Of a DNA stretch of 28,909 nucleotides, positions 15,013 to 22,455 are shown in pieces. Source of the DNA: Xanthobacteraceae bacterium (GTDB lineage: Bacteria > Pseudomonadota > Alphaproteobacteria > Rhizobiales > Xanthobacteraceae); contig JASHYD010001110.1 in assembly GCA_030043175.1 (NCBI GenBank), forward strand, positions 1 through 28,909, given 5' to 3'. Both the position numbers and the translations under genes were made by a program. The notes beneath the pieces are model-generated. The model had not been told where the DNA came from. It saw only the letters and a program-made list of their open reading frames with translations, and made no database searches. The first letter of the stretch is position 1. The number at the start of each line of letters is the position of its first letter.

Positions 15013-16524
15013 TCAGCCGCCGCTGATGGGGACCGTGATGAATTTGATTCCATCGGCTGATTTCAAGCGCATCAGCATGCTGTGTTTGCCGGCTTTTTGC
15101 GCCGCCTCGATCGCGTTGCGTAGGTCGATCGCGGCCGCGACTTTCTTGTCCGCAGCCTGAAGAATGACGTCACCCGTTTCTAGCCCCAGTTCGGCCGCTG
15201 CTCCGCCCGGGTCGACGCTGGTAACGACGACGCCGTCGGCCGCCCGCGCCACGGAAATGCCCAGCCGCGGTAAGCTGGTGCCCTTCTGCTTGGGCGCTTC
15301 GCGGGACGCGTTCGCCTCGCGCTGATCCGGCAGGTTGCCCAACATCACCGTGAAAGTCTTGTTCTGCCCTTTTCGAACCACGACGACTGTGGCGGTGGTC
15401 CCCGGCACGAGGTTACTGATGGTCCTCGCAGCCTCGCGAGAGTCGCGGGCCTCCTTGCCGTTCACCGACACGATCACGTCACCCGATTCGATGCCTGCCT
15501 TTGCGGCCGGCGCGCCTGGCTGCGGCTCCGCGACCAGCGCGCCGCGGGCCGCTGTGAGCCCGAGGTTTTCCGCAAGGTCCGCTGTCACGTCCTGAATCTG
15601 CACGCCGATCCAGCCGCGTGTGACCTTCCCCTTGTCCTTGAGCTGTGCGACCACCGCTTTCACGGTGTCGGCCGGAATCGCAAATGCAATGCCGACCGAC
15701 CCCCCCGTGGGCGAAACAATTGCGGTGTTGACGCCGATCACGTTGCCATCCACGTCGAAAGTAGGCCCGCCGGAATTCCCACGATTGACCGGCGCATCTA
15801 TTTGGACGAAGTCGTCATATGGCCCTGCACCGATGTCGCGGCCGCGGGCCGACACGATTCCGGCCGTGACCGTCCCGCCGAGGCCGAACGGATTGCCGAC
15901 GGCGATGATCCAATCGCCAACCCGCGGGCTGGTGTCAGCGAAGGTCACAAAAGGAAGATTGCCGGCGCTTTCGACTTTGACCAGGGCGACATCGGATTGC
16001 TGATCGGCACCGATCACCTTTGCGGTAAAGACATGGCCATCGTCCGTCGTGACTTCGACGGTGTTTGCCTTTTCGACGACGTGGAAATTGGTCACCGCAT
16101 AGCCGTCCGCGGAAATGAAAAAGCCAGAGCCCTGCCCAGTGAGCACGCTGCGGCTGCGTGTGGACGAATCCTTGGAGAGCCGGGAAATTTCCTTGCCGCG
16201 CCTGCCCGCCTCAATTCTCACTCGCACCGAGATTACGGCGGGCTTCACCTTGTCCACCACGTCAGCAAAACCCACCGGCCGTGGGCGAATCTCGGCCTGC
16301 GACCCCCAATCCGATCGCGACGCGAGAAGCGCCCCGGCAAACAGCGCCGCCGCGACGACCAGCGGCATACCGAATCTCGGCGCAGCCCGTTTGGGGGCAG
16401 GCGCCCAGTCATCGATTTCGGTCGAAATGCGGGCCGGAGCTTCAGCCATATCGGCCTCCTTGACTGCCAACAGCGGATCCGCCAGTGCGCCGTCCAGCGG
16501 CGTGTCGATCGTTTGAACCATCAT
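15013..16524 (-). CDS. HtrA/DegP-type periplasmic serine endoprotease
   Basis: The 503-residue product has a cytoplasmic N-terminal stretch of about 50 residues, one membrane segment (52-69), then a trypsin-like protease domain with the triad His148 (TNFHVV), Asp178 (SDVALV) and Ser251 (GNSGGP), followed by two PDZ domains (about 305-395 and 420-500) containing GIESGDVIVSVNG and GLETGDVILQAADK. It therefore looks like an anchored Do/DegQ-type protease that degrades or refolds damaged envelope proteins. The long N-terminal cytoplasmic tail before the anchor differs from the cleavable signal of classical DegP. A GGGGAG lies just before two adjacent ATG codons at 16524 and 16521, so the start may be either. 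It diverges from the HPF-cold-shock fusion gene, sharing a 186-base upstream region that may hold stress-responsive promoters. Confidence 0.93.
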   Translation of the reverse strand: MMVQTIDTPLDGALADPLLAVKEADMAEAPARISTEIDDWAPAPKRAAPRFGMPLVVAAALFAGALLASRSDWGSQAEIRPRPVGFADVVDKVKPAVISVRVRIEAGRRGKEISRLSKDSSTRSRSVLTGQGSGFFISADGYAVTNFHVVEKANTVEVTTDDGHVFTAKVIGADQQSDVALVKVESAGNLPFVTFADTSPRVGDWIIAVGNPFGLGGTVTAGIVSARGRDIGAGPYDDFVQIDAPVNRGNSGGPTFDVDGNVIGVNTAIVSPTGGSVGIAFAIPADTVKAVVAQLKDKGKVTRGWIGVQIQDVTADLAENLGLTAARGALVAEPQPGAPAAKAGIESGDVIVSVNGKEARDSREAARTISNLVPGTTATVVVVRKGQNKTFTVMLGNLPDQREANASREAPKQKGTSLPRLGISVARAADGVVVTSVDPGGAAAELGLETGDVILQAADKKVAAAIDLRNAIEAAQKAGKHSMLMRLKSADGIKFITVPISGG

Positions 16525-16710
16525 ATGCTCCCCGACCGCACCGACCGCAATGCCTCCCTGAACACGCGGTCGCGCGTTCTTGCGCCTTCGCCAAGCCCTG
16601 ACTAGCTCTCAGGGGAGGAGGCCGTCTGGCGTTGTCGGTGTCCGTCACCGGCAAGAGCACCAAACCCGCCCTGCTCTGTCAGGCTGAAACCAGAGATTGG
16701 GAGACCTAGC

Positions 16711-17286
16711 ATGCAAACCCCGGTCGAGATCGACTTTCATGGCCTTAAGGCAAACGAGCGGTTGCGCGCCTGCGTTACGAAGAATATTTCGACATTGGAG
16801 CGGCGGTTCGGCCGCATCACCGCGTGCCGGGTCGTGATCAAGGCGCCGAGCGAGCGGCATCGCACCGGCGGCGCCTGCGAAGTCGCGATCCGACTCTCGC
16901 TACCCCAAGGCCGGCAAGTTGACATCGCCCGCGCCGAAAGGGCCGAAAAAGCTGACGATCGCCTCGCCGACCCGATGGTGGCCATCAATGCGGCGTTCAA
17001 GCGCGCGCGACGGCGGCTGCAGGACCAGGCGCGGCGCATGCAGGGCCTGGTCAAATCCCATGATGGCCCGCCGGTCGCGACCGTGAAACGCTTTGACGCC
17101 GCCACCGGTTTCGGCTTCCTCGAAACGCAGGACGGCCGCGAGATCTACTTTCACAAGAACAGCGTACGTGATGGTAGCCCCGGACAGTTTTCGCCTGGCA
17201 CGCGTGTCACGTTTTGCGAGGAGATGGGCACCAAGGGACCGCAGGCGAGCACCGTAAAGGTGCTCGGCAAACACGGCCTGCGTTGA
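16711..17286 (+). CDS. HPF/RaiA ribosome-hibernation domain fused to a cold-shock domain
   Basis: The 191-residue protein joins two domains. Residues 1-112 follow the RaiA/HPF pattern (VEIDFHGLKANERLRACVT, a basic CRVVIKAPS strand, then a helix ending in AFKRARRRLQDQARR), which binds the small subunit decoding site and blocks translation. Residues 121-187 are a cold-shock domain: ATVKRFDAATGFGFLE contains the RNP1-like GFGFLE (133-138) and EIYFHKNSV the RNP2-like YFHKN (146-150). Long HPF normally ends in a dimerisation domain; here an OB-fold nucleic-acid binder replaces it. Such fusions are known in proteobacteria and are annotated as HPF/RaiA-family proteins, but their mechanism is little studied. 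ATG 16711 has GGGAG at seven to eight bases. It diverges from the HtrA gene and converges on a host-attachment gene. Confidence 0.9.
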   Translation: MQTPVEIDFHGLKANERLRACVTKNISTLERRFGRITACRVVIKAPSERHRTGGACEVAIRLSLPQGRQVDIARAERAEKADDRLADPMVAINAAFKRARRRLQDQARRMQGLVKSHDGPPVATVKRFDAATGFGFLETQDGREIYFHKNSVRDGSPGQFSPGTRVTFCEEMGTKGPQASTVKVLGKHGLR

Positions 17287-17342
17287 GGGCGACGGTGAGT
17301 CGGCCGCGCCGTCACAAGACCGCGCGGCAACGACCAAAAAGC

Positions 17343-17387
17343 GAGGGCGCAGCTTCGCGGTTCGGACCTGACGGTCCTGGCGCCCTC
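17343..17387. terminator. Possible bidirectional terminator between convergent genes
   Basis: The eight-base arms GAGGGCGC (17343-17350) and GCGCCCTC (17380-17387) enclose a second perfect hairpin, GGACC-TGAC-GGTCC (17364-17377). The structure lies exactly between the ends of the HPF-CSD gene (17286) and the host-attachment gene (17392). No T run follows on either strand, so termination activity is inferred from position and symmetry only. Confidence 0.4.
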
Positions 17388-17391
17388 CCGC

Positions 17392-17847
17392 TCATCCGGC
17401 CAAATGTCGCTCAATCTCGTAGACCGGATGTTTGGTAAAGTCTTTGTCGACCTCTGCCATCACGCGCGCCTTCACATCGCCGTGGAGGGCGTGGCGCAAT
17501 TCGGCCAAAATGCGCGGCGGCGCCGCAATGATCACCGCCTTCACCTTGCGGTCGCGGACCAGTTTCTCGAACGCATCGGCAACCATACGGGCAAAGCGAT
17601 GCTCTTCGAGCTCATGCCAATCGGTTGGTTCTACCGCGCTGCGTCGGTTCGGGGCCGTTGGACCTGCGAATAGCCGGCCCGGCTTGTCGCTCCCCTGGTC
17701 GCGGGTTGCAGGGTTTTGGTCAACGAACACCTGCTCCGTTTTCAGGTCGGGGAATTTCTCGTCGCCGGCATTGCGCAGAAACAGCGCCTTGCGGCCGTCG
17801 CCGACGAAAACGATGGTATCGTGCGGGATGCTGATTTTGTTGCTCAT
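17392..17847 (-). CDS. Host-attachment family protein (bacterial eRF1-like superfamily)
   Basis: The 151-residue product has the features of proteins annotated as required for attachment to host cells: an N-terminal HDTIVFVGDGRKALFLRN strand-turn-strand, a variable charged loop containing PGRLFAGPTAPNRRSAVEPTDWHELEEHRFAR, and VKAVIIAAPPRILAELRHAL followed by VDKDFTKHPVYEIERHL. The family was named from an Agrobacterium attachment mutant, but sequence studies place it with bacterial relatives of the archaeo-eukaryotic release factor 1 domain, suggesting a link to ribosomes or stalled peptides. Which role applies here is open; its neighbour encodes a ribosome hibernation factor, which favours translation. 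ATG 17847 has GAGGG three bases upstream. No signal peptide, so cytosolic. The two genes converge, with a possible shared terminator. Confidence 0.88.
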   Translation of the reverse strand: MSNKISIPHDTIVFVGDGRKALFLRNAGDEKFPDLKTEQVFVDQNPATRDQGSDKPGRLFAGPTAPNRRSAVEPTDWHELEEHRFARMVADAFEKLVRDRKVKAVIIAAPPRILAELRHALHGDVKARVMAEVDKDFTKHPVYEIERHLAG

Positions 17848-17977
17848 AAGCCCTCGACGGCTTGCCTCTTGGCCTCATAAGAATGGAAAATATGCAAAGC
17901 TCGTTGATGTTCCGTAAAAGTGGCAAAGAAATAAAGCGGGCGCCGATGGCGTGGGCAAAGAGAGGGGAACGGTCGAG

Positions 17978-18859
17978 ATGCGCATGCTTAAGATCGGCAA
18001 CGTGACCATCACCAGTATTATCGAGCGCGACGGGCCATGGCGCCGGCCCGAAGATATGTTTCCAGCCTATGACCCCGACATCGGACGGCGGCATCTTGCC
18101 GAACTCGATCGGGAGGTGTTCGACCCGGTATCGGGGCGTCTGGTGATCACCTACCAGACATATGTCGTGCGCACGCCGCAGCACACGATTTTGGTGGATA
18201 CCTGCACAGGGGAGGACAAGGGCTATGCCGCGCCGATGGACTTCCCCAAGCAACCTTGGCTCGATGGATTCCGCGCCGCCGGGCTCAGGTTTGATCAGAT
18301 CGACTACGTGTTTTGCACCCACCTGCACATTGATCATTGCGGCTGGAACACCGTCCTGCGCGACGGTCGATGGACACCAACTTTCCCGAGCGCGAAATAC
18401 ATATTCCATAAACGCGAATACGACGCATGGGAGGAGGCGACAAAACGTGGCGACACGCCGCCCGGCAATGTCTGGCGCTACAACTGCGAGCCGGTGGTCG
18501 CAGCCGGAAAGGCACTTCTGGTAGACGACGATTTTCAATTGGACGATATGCTATCGCTCAGCCCCACGCCCGGGCACTCGCCGTGCCATTGCTGCGTCAA
18601 TATTCGCTCCGGCGGACAACGCGCTGTCATCACCGGAGATTTGATGCACCATGCTTTGCAGTGCCGCGAACCGGACTGGTCGACGATCTTTGATTGGGAC
18701 GCCGTTCAGGCAGCGCACTCGCGCCGGCAATTCCTCGGCGAGGTCGCCGGGACCGATATTTTGGTGCTGCCGATCCATTTCCCCCACCCCACCACCGGCC
18801 GCATCGAAGCCGACGGAGACCGGTTCCACTACAGGTTCGTTCGCGATCAATCGCCGTGA
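17978..18859 (+). CDS. Metallo-beta-lactamase-fold hydrolase
   Basis: From ATG 17978 the product is 293 residues. The metal-binding signature HLHIDH is at 115-120, with further ligands likely at His200 (TPGHSPCH), Asp221 (ITGDLMHH) and His267 or His270 (LPIHFPHP). This is the complete two-metal set. The pattern with a long N-terminal part (ITYQTYVVRTPQHTILVDTCTG) resembles the lactonase/quorum-quenching-like and N-acyl or aryl hydrolase branches, so a lactone, ester or similar small molecule is plausible, but no specific substrate can be named. No signal peptide, so cytosolic. GTG 17951 gives a longer form; an AGAGAGGGG lies ten bases before ATG 17978, which supports the shorter one, and ATG 17984 is also possible. 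It diverges from the host-attachment gene. Confidence 0.88.
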   Translation: MRMLKIGNVTITSIIERDGPWRRPEDMFPAYDPDIGRRHLAELDREVFDPVSGRLVITYQTYVVRTPQHTILVDTCTGEDKGYAAPMDFPKQPWLDGFRAAGLRFDQIDYVFCTHLHIDHCGWNTVLRDGRWTPTFPSAKYIFHKREYDAWEEATKRGDTPPGNVWRYNCEPVVAAGKALLVDDDFQLDDMLSLSPTPGHSPCHCCVNIRSGGQRAVITGDLMHHALQCREPDWSTIFDWDAVQAAHSRRQFLGEVAGTDILVLPIHFPHPTTGRIEADGDRFHYRFVRDQSP

Positions 18860-19058
18860 CTTTAATGCCGCCGACCCGGCCGATATCAGCTCTCTGTCCG
18901 CAATGCTCGCCGGAAACAAAGATGTCGCGCGGCTCGCCGACGAACGGATCATGCCGCAATGCGCCGAACATTTATGTGCGTTGCACAAATTTTCCTTGAC
19001 TCTTGCTCAGATCGATCCGGAAATGGGCAAGTGGGGACCGGGCGTGTGAGAGTGATCT

Positions 19059-19289
19059 GTGTCTTTCAAGAGCCTTATCCGATCGAATCTGCCGAGTTTT
19101 CTGCTTCCCTGCCCTTGCTGCGGACATCGCATGACAATCACTGCGATCACACCGGCACGGTCCAACGGCAGTGCGGAATCCGGCAGCCTGGAGGACATCA
19201 CCCATGGTTGCGCGCAGTGCGGTACGACGCTGACGCGCACGGTGCGGCCGCTTGCCGAAGGCGACCAGGACACAGCATTGCGCGCTTAA
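19059..19289 (+). CDS. Small zinc-ribbon-like protein, unknown function
   Basis: This is a 76-residue product with two Cys pairs, CPCCG near residues 18-22 and CAQCG near 51-55, spaced as in a four-cysteine zinc ribbon, separated by RMTITAITPARS and a LEDITHGCAQC segment. Similar short proteins occur in Bradyrhizobium-type genomes as hypotheticals. The start is the GTG at 19059; the first ATG inside would remove the first Cys pair and is therefore unlikely. The ribosome binding site is weak. It lies 200 bases downstream of the MBL gene and may be a separate unit. A role in binding RNA, DNA or a metal cluster is possible but not shown. Confidence 0.55.
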   Translation: MSFKSLIRSNLPSFLLPCPCCGHRMTITAITPARSNGSAESGSLEDITHGCAQCGTTLTRTVRPLAEGDQDTALRA

Positions 19290-19435
19290 GGGCCAGGCCC
19301 TCGCGCGCGGAAAACCGATCCGTCTTCATTGGCAATTCAAGGATGACGCTTGCGGTGTGCTGGCGCGGCACAGCTCAAGAAACTACGAGGAGGTTGCACG
19401 TCTTCAAGCGGCGTGTAGGAAATCGCCCTTCCGGG

Positions 19436-19480
19436 CGATGCGCTCCAAACCCCGGCATGAATGGTTGCGCTTTTTGGTCG
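19436..19480 (+). repeat. Dispersed repeat, copy B (inverted relative to copy A at 9068)
   Basis: This stretch contains CGATGCGCTCCAA, CGGCATGAATG and GCGCTTTTTGGTCG in the same order as the minus strand at 9068-9122, but lacks 11-12 bases between the last two blocks. It lies between the small zinc-ribbon gene and the end of the alpha/beta hydrolase gene. No terminal repeats or transposase accompany either copy. Confidence 0.6.
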
Positions 19481-19558
19481 CAAGACCACTGAAAACCGAA
19501 GGTTCGCGCTAGCGGCTCTTTCACAGGCACTGCGGCTGGAATCAACGGCCTGGAGCCT

Positions 19559-20515
19559 CTAAGCGAGGCGCATCGTCTCAAGCGCGGCGCGACCAAACGG
19601 GCCGTAGGGATTGTTCAAGGTCTCGCCGACCTCGAAATGGTTGTAGTTTTCGGCCACGATCATCCGGACGGGCTTGCCGGCGGCCTTGAGGGCGGCGGCA
19701 AACTCTCTGGTCTGGCGTTGGAATTCTGGCGTTTCCAGGGTGCCATAAAGCAAAGTCACCGGGCAATCGATGCGATCGAGATGACGCTGCGCGCTGAGCG
19801 CGTCCTCGGTGGCATCGGTGAAGTTCACATATTGCGACCGCTTCGACAGGCGCGGCGCCTTGAGATCGTACATGCCGGAACAGAGCGTTGCGCCCTTCAC
19901 GGTATCGCGCGGCAAGCCGAAATCCTTCTCCCAGTCGGTGATCAAGACGCAGCCGCCGAGATGTGCGCCGGAGGAATGGCCAGTGATGTAGATACGGTCG
20001 GGATCGCCGCCAAAGCTCGCGCCATTGCGGGCCGCCCAGGCCACGCCGCGGCGCACCTGTTCGACCATCGGCATCAGGTCGCCGCCGCTCTCGATCACGT
20101 CAACGAAATCGAGCGCCAAGAAATGCGCCCCGGCACGCACGAACGTCTCCGCCCCATAGGCGGAGTTCTTGGCCTGACCGCCACGCCAGGCGCCGCCATG
20201 AATAAATACCGCTATCGGCCCATTCGACTTGCGTGTCGGATAAATGTCGAGCATCTCGTGCGGCATCACCCCGTACGCGACCCGCCTTGGGGCACCAAGA
20301 CGGGCGCGCACAAGCTCGCTTTCACTCGCGCGGCGCCTGTTGAGCTGATCGCGATTCGGCGCGTAGACCGATTGGTCATAAGCGTCATCGAGCTCCATCT
20401 GATCCATGTCGAGCCAGACCCGGGGCCCCTTGGCCCGAGGCGCGGCCTCATGGGCAGCGGCGCCGGTCGAAACCGCGGTAGCGGCAGCCGCGCCTATGAC
20501 GGGGCGGCGGCTCAT
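19559..20515 (-). CDS. Exported alpha/beta hydrolase (esterase/kynurenine formamidase-like)
   Basis: The 318-residue product opens with a twin-Arg-like start SRRPVIGAAAATAVSTGAAAH, a probable signal or anchor. The hydrolase core has the oxyanion motif HGGAW (106-110), the nucleophile elbow GHSSG (179-183, Ser181), an acidic residue around Glu261 in LLYGTLETPEF, and His293 in NHFEVG. This is the BD-FAE/HSL-like branch of alpha/beta hydrolases that includes kynurenine formamidase and small carboxylesterases. The substrate is unknown; the Ala-rich leader suggests periplasmic location. AGGAG five bases before ATG 20515 supports the start. It diverges from the DLQGIW-type gene over a 387-base region. 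No kynurenine-pathway gene is nearby, so formamidase activity is not supported by context. Confidence 0.87.
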   Translation of the reverse strand: MSRRPVIGAAAATAVSTGAAAHEAAPRAKGPRVWLDMDQMELDDAYDQSVYAPNRDQLNRRRASESELVRARLGAPRRVAYGVMPHEMLDIYPTRKSNGPIAVFIHGGAWRGGQAKNSAYGAETFVRAGAHFLALDFVDVIESGGDLMPMVEQVRRGVAWAARNGASFGGDPDRIYITGHSSGAHLGGCVLITDWEKDFGLPRDTVKGATLCSGMYDLKAPRLSKRSQYVNFTDATEDALSAQRHLDRIDCPVTLLYGTLETPEFQRQTREFAAALKAAGKPVRMIVAENYNHFEVGETLNNPYGPFGRAALETMRLA

Positions 20516-20902
20516 TCACGCTCCTGCGCTGGGATTGCATTCACCCGGCGGCACCTCTCCTTCCAGGCAACTCGATTTTCCAAGCATTTTAGCACGCTGA
20601 GGTCAAATTGGAGCGCGCAACGGGGATTGTTGATCAGCTGACCCTGATTGCCGCTAGAGGTCCGCACCGTTCCCTGTGTGGCCGGTGTAAAGCCATGCAG
20701 GCGGTTGCTCCCAACCGATCGCCAGCCTCCGGGCGAGCTGCGCGCTTCCTGACCGATCGTTGCGCATTGCGGCCGCAACTGCCTCCTTGCGCGCCGCAAG
20801 GGCGCAAGCCTATCCTTCAATTCAAGGCGGAGACGCCGCAGGTTTCGGGCGTCGCACACAACCCGGTTGCTCTGGCGCACTGCAGGGCAAGAGGAGACCA
20901 TC
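20516..20902. other. 387-bp divergent intergenic region
   Basis: It lies between the alpha/beta hydrolase and DLQGIW-type genes and should carry both promoters. One seven-bp inverted repeat is visible, CTTGCGC (20786-20792) with GCGCAAG (20802-20808), a possible operator or mRNA structure. No supported coding frame was found. Confidence 0.4.
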
Positions 20903-22138
20903 ATGCACGGGAGGTTCTCAAGTTCGATGATCACGGCCGCCATCGGCGTGGCGGCTGCTGGTGCGATCATTTCGCATTCCATCACCCGGACCGCAGCTCA
21001 GACTCCGCCCCGGCCAGCGGGCGAGCGTCCGGCGGCGGCAGGGTCAGCCTCGGCCTTGAAAACGCCGTGGGGGGAACCCGATCTGCAGGGAATCTGGACC
21101 GACGAATTTGATACGCCGTTACAGCGCCCTGTCAAATTTGCGAACCAAGAATTCTTCACCGAAACGCAACGGGAAGAATTGGACAGACAGCGAGGCACGC
21201 TTTTCGGCAGTGACCCGCGCCAAAACCGCGGGAGCGCGATTGACGTCGGCGGCGCCTACAACACCGCGTTCTTGACCGTGAAGCACGCGGGCGCGCGCAC
21301 GTCGTTGGTGGTCGATCCGCCCGATGGCCGGATTCCGCCCCTGACGACGCAGGCGCAGAGGGCCGCGGCCGCCGATCGGGAATTCCGCCTCGCTCTGTTG
21401 CAATCTACGGATGCATGCAAGAACAAAGAGCCGGCCTGCGCCGGAGGCAAGTACGATCCGACGCCCTCGCCACGGTTCGCCGAACTTCCTCCACGTTACC
21501 ACACGGGCAACTTTGTGCGCTTCAATCGCAGCGACGGTCCCGAGGATGACGGGTTGGCGGACCGCTGCCTGCATAGTGGACTGCCCGAGTTTGGCAGCTT
21601 GTTCGGCGGCAGCTTTCGTCGAATCGTGCAGACCCCCGGCGGCATCACAATGTTCTACGACATGAATCAAGGTCAGGGGTGGCAACGCAACATCGTCATG
21701 AATGGCAGCCCCCACTTGCCGGCCAACATCCGCCAGTGGTTCGGCGACTCGCGCGGCCATTGGGAGGGCAACACGCTTGTGATCGACGTGACCAACTTCA
21801 GTCCGAAGACCGATTTCTTTGGCTCGCGCGAGAACCTGCATCTGATTGAGCGCTGGACACGGACCGGGTCAACCAGCCTCCAGTACGAGGTCACGATCGA
21901 AGACCCGACGGTATGGACCAGGCCCTGGACCGCCAAGCAGGAGTTCACCAAGCAGAACGACGAGGAGGATCGAATTTATTACGAACCGCGCTGCATCGAA
22001 GGAAATTATGGCTTACCGGGGCTGCTGCATGGGCGGCGCGCGGAAGAGCGCGCGTTTGCGGAAGGACGGGGTCCCGACCCGAGAACCATGGACAGCGTGG
22101 GCGCTGTGTTATCCGTCCAACAGGACCCGTTGCAGTAG
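20903..22138 (+). CDS. Exported DLQGIW-motif protein of unknown function (paralogue of 13064-13927)
   Basis: ATG 20903 follows GAGGAG and gives 411 residues. A signal-like hydrophobic segment (about 9-25) precedes a Pro/Ala-rich linker and PDLQGIW (59-65). The body contains LVVDPPDGRIPPLT, DRCLHSGLPEF, a RIVQTPGGITMFYD strand, DSRGHWEGNTLVIDVTNFSPKTD, and IEDPTVWTRPWTAKQEF. These follow in the same order as in the shorter protein at 13064, so both belong to one secreted family; the insert before the Cys-containing DRCLHSG block makes this copy longer. Cys pairs are present (DACKNKEPAC) and may form a disulfide. I know of no assigned activity. The downstream gene is a sensor kinase 317 bases away on the same strand, probably separate. 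Confidence 0.75.
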   Translation: MHGRFSSSMITAAIGVAAAGAIISHSITRTAAQTPPRPAGERPAAAGSASALKTPWGEPDLQGIWTDEFDTPLQRPVKFANQEFFTETQREELDRQRGTLFGSDPRQNRGSAIDVGGAYNTAFLTVKHAGARTSLVVDPPDGRIPPLTTQAQRAAAADREFRLALLQSTDACKNKEPACAGGKYDPTPSPRFAELPPRYHTGNFVRFNRSDGPEDDGLADRCLHSGLPEFGSLFGGSFRRIVQTPGGITMFYDMNQGQGWQRNIVMNGSPHLPANIRQWFGDSRGHWEGNTLVIDVTNFSPKTDFFGSRENLHLIERWTRTGSTSLQYEVTIEDPTVWTRPWTAKQEFTKQNDEEDRIYYEPRCIEGNYGLPGLLHGRRAEERAFAEGRGPDPRTMDSVGAVLSVQQDPLQ

Positions 22139-22455
22139 GCCGAGCAGTTTCCCGATTGCAATAGAGGGCGGGCGCGAGTGGCCCGAGGCTGACGGCTTAT
22201 CGCCACAAACAAAGGACCTCTGCGCCAAAGAAAACTGTCGTGAAGGCAATCAATCGGGCAGGCGATGGAAATTGCGTGCCCTAAAAAAAGGATTCGCAAT
22301 TCTCATCAGGTCTGCGCAACATTATCCAACTACCGATGGCAGTTTTGGTTTTCCGCGGCGGCTGAGAGAGGTTTGCCCGAGCCGGGAAACCGCGATTTCA
22401 AAATCGTCGGCAGCTGCGCAAATAGCGGCGGTATCTTAAAAAGCGAACTCGCGCC
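22139..22455. other. 317-bp gap before the hybrid kinase gene
   Basis: No supported gene. It should contain the kinase promoter; I looked for a GGAAC/CGTT-type general-stress (EcfG) promoter and did not find one. The stretch just before the kinase start is relatively AT-rich (CTTAAAAAG), but no distinct ribosome binding site is visible. Confidence 0.4.

Noticed and set aside
19252..19512. 86-codon plus-strand frame overlapping the zinc-ribbon gene
   Set aside because: No recognisable family, no start signal, and its end covers the dispersed repeat; more likely non-coding.
22139..22455. EcfG-type stress promoter (GGAAC, about 16 bases, CGTT) upstream of the HWE kinase
   Set aside because: Neither half was found. 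A GGAAC is present on the minus strand in the 17.85-17.98 kb gap, but the matching -10 is not CGTT.
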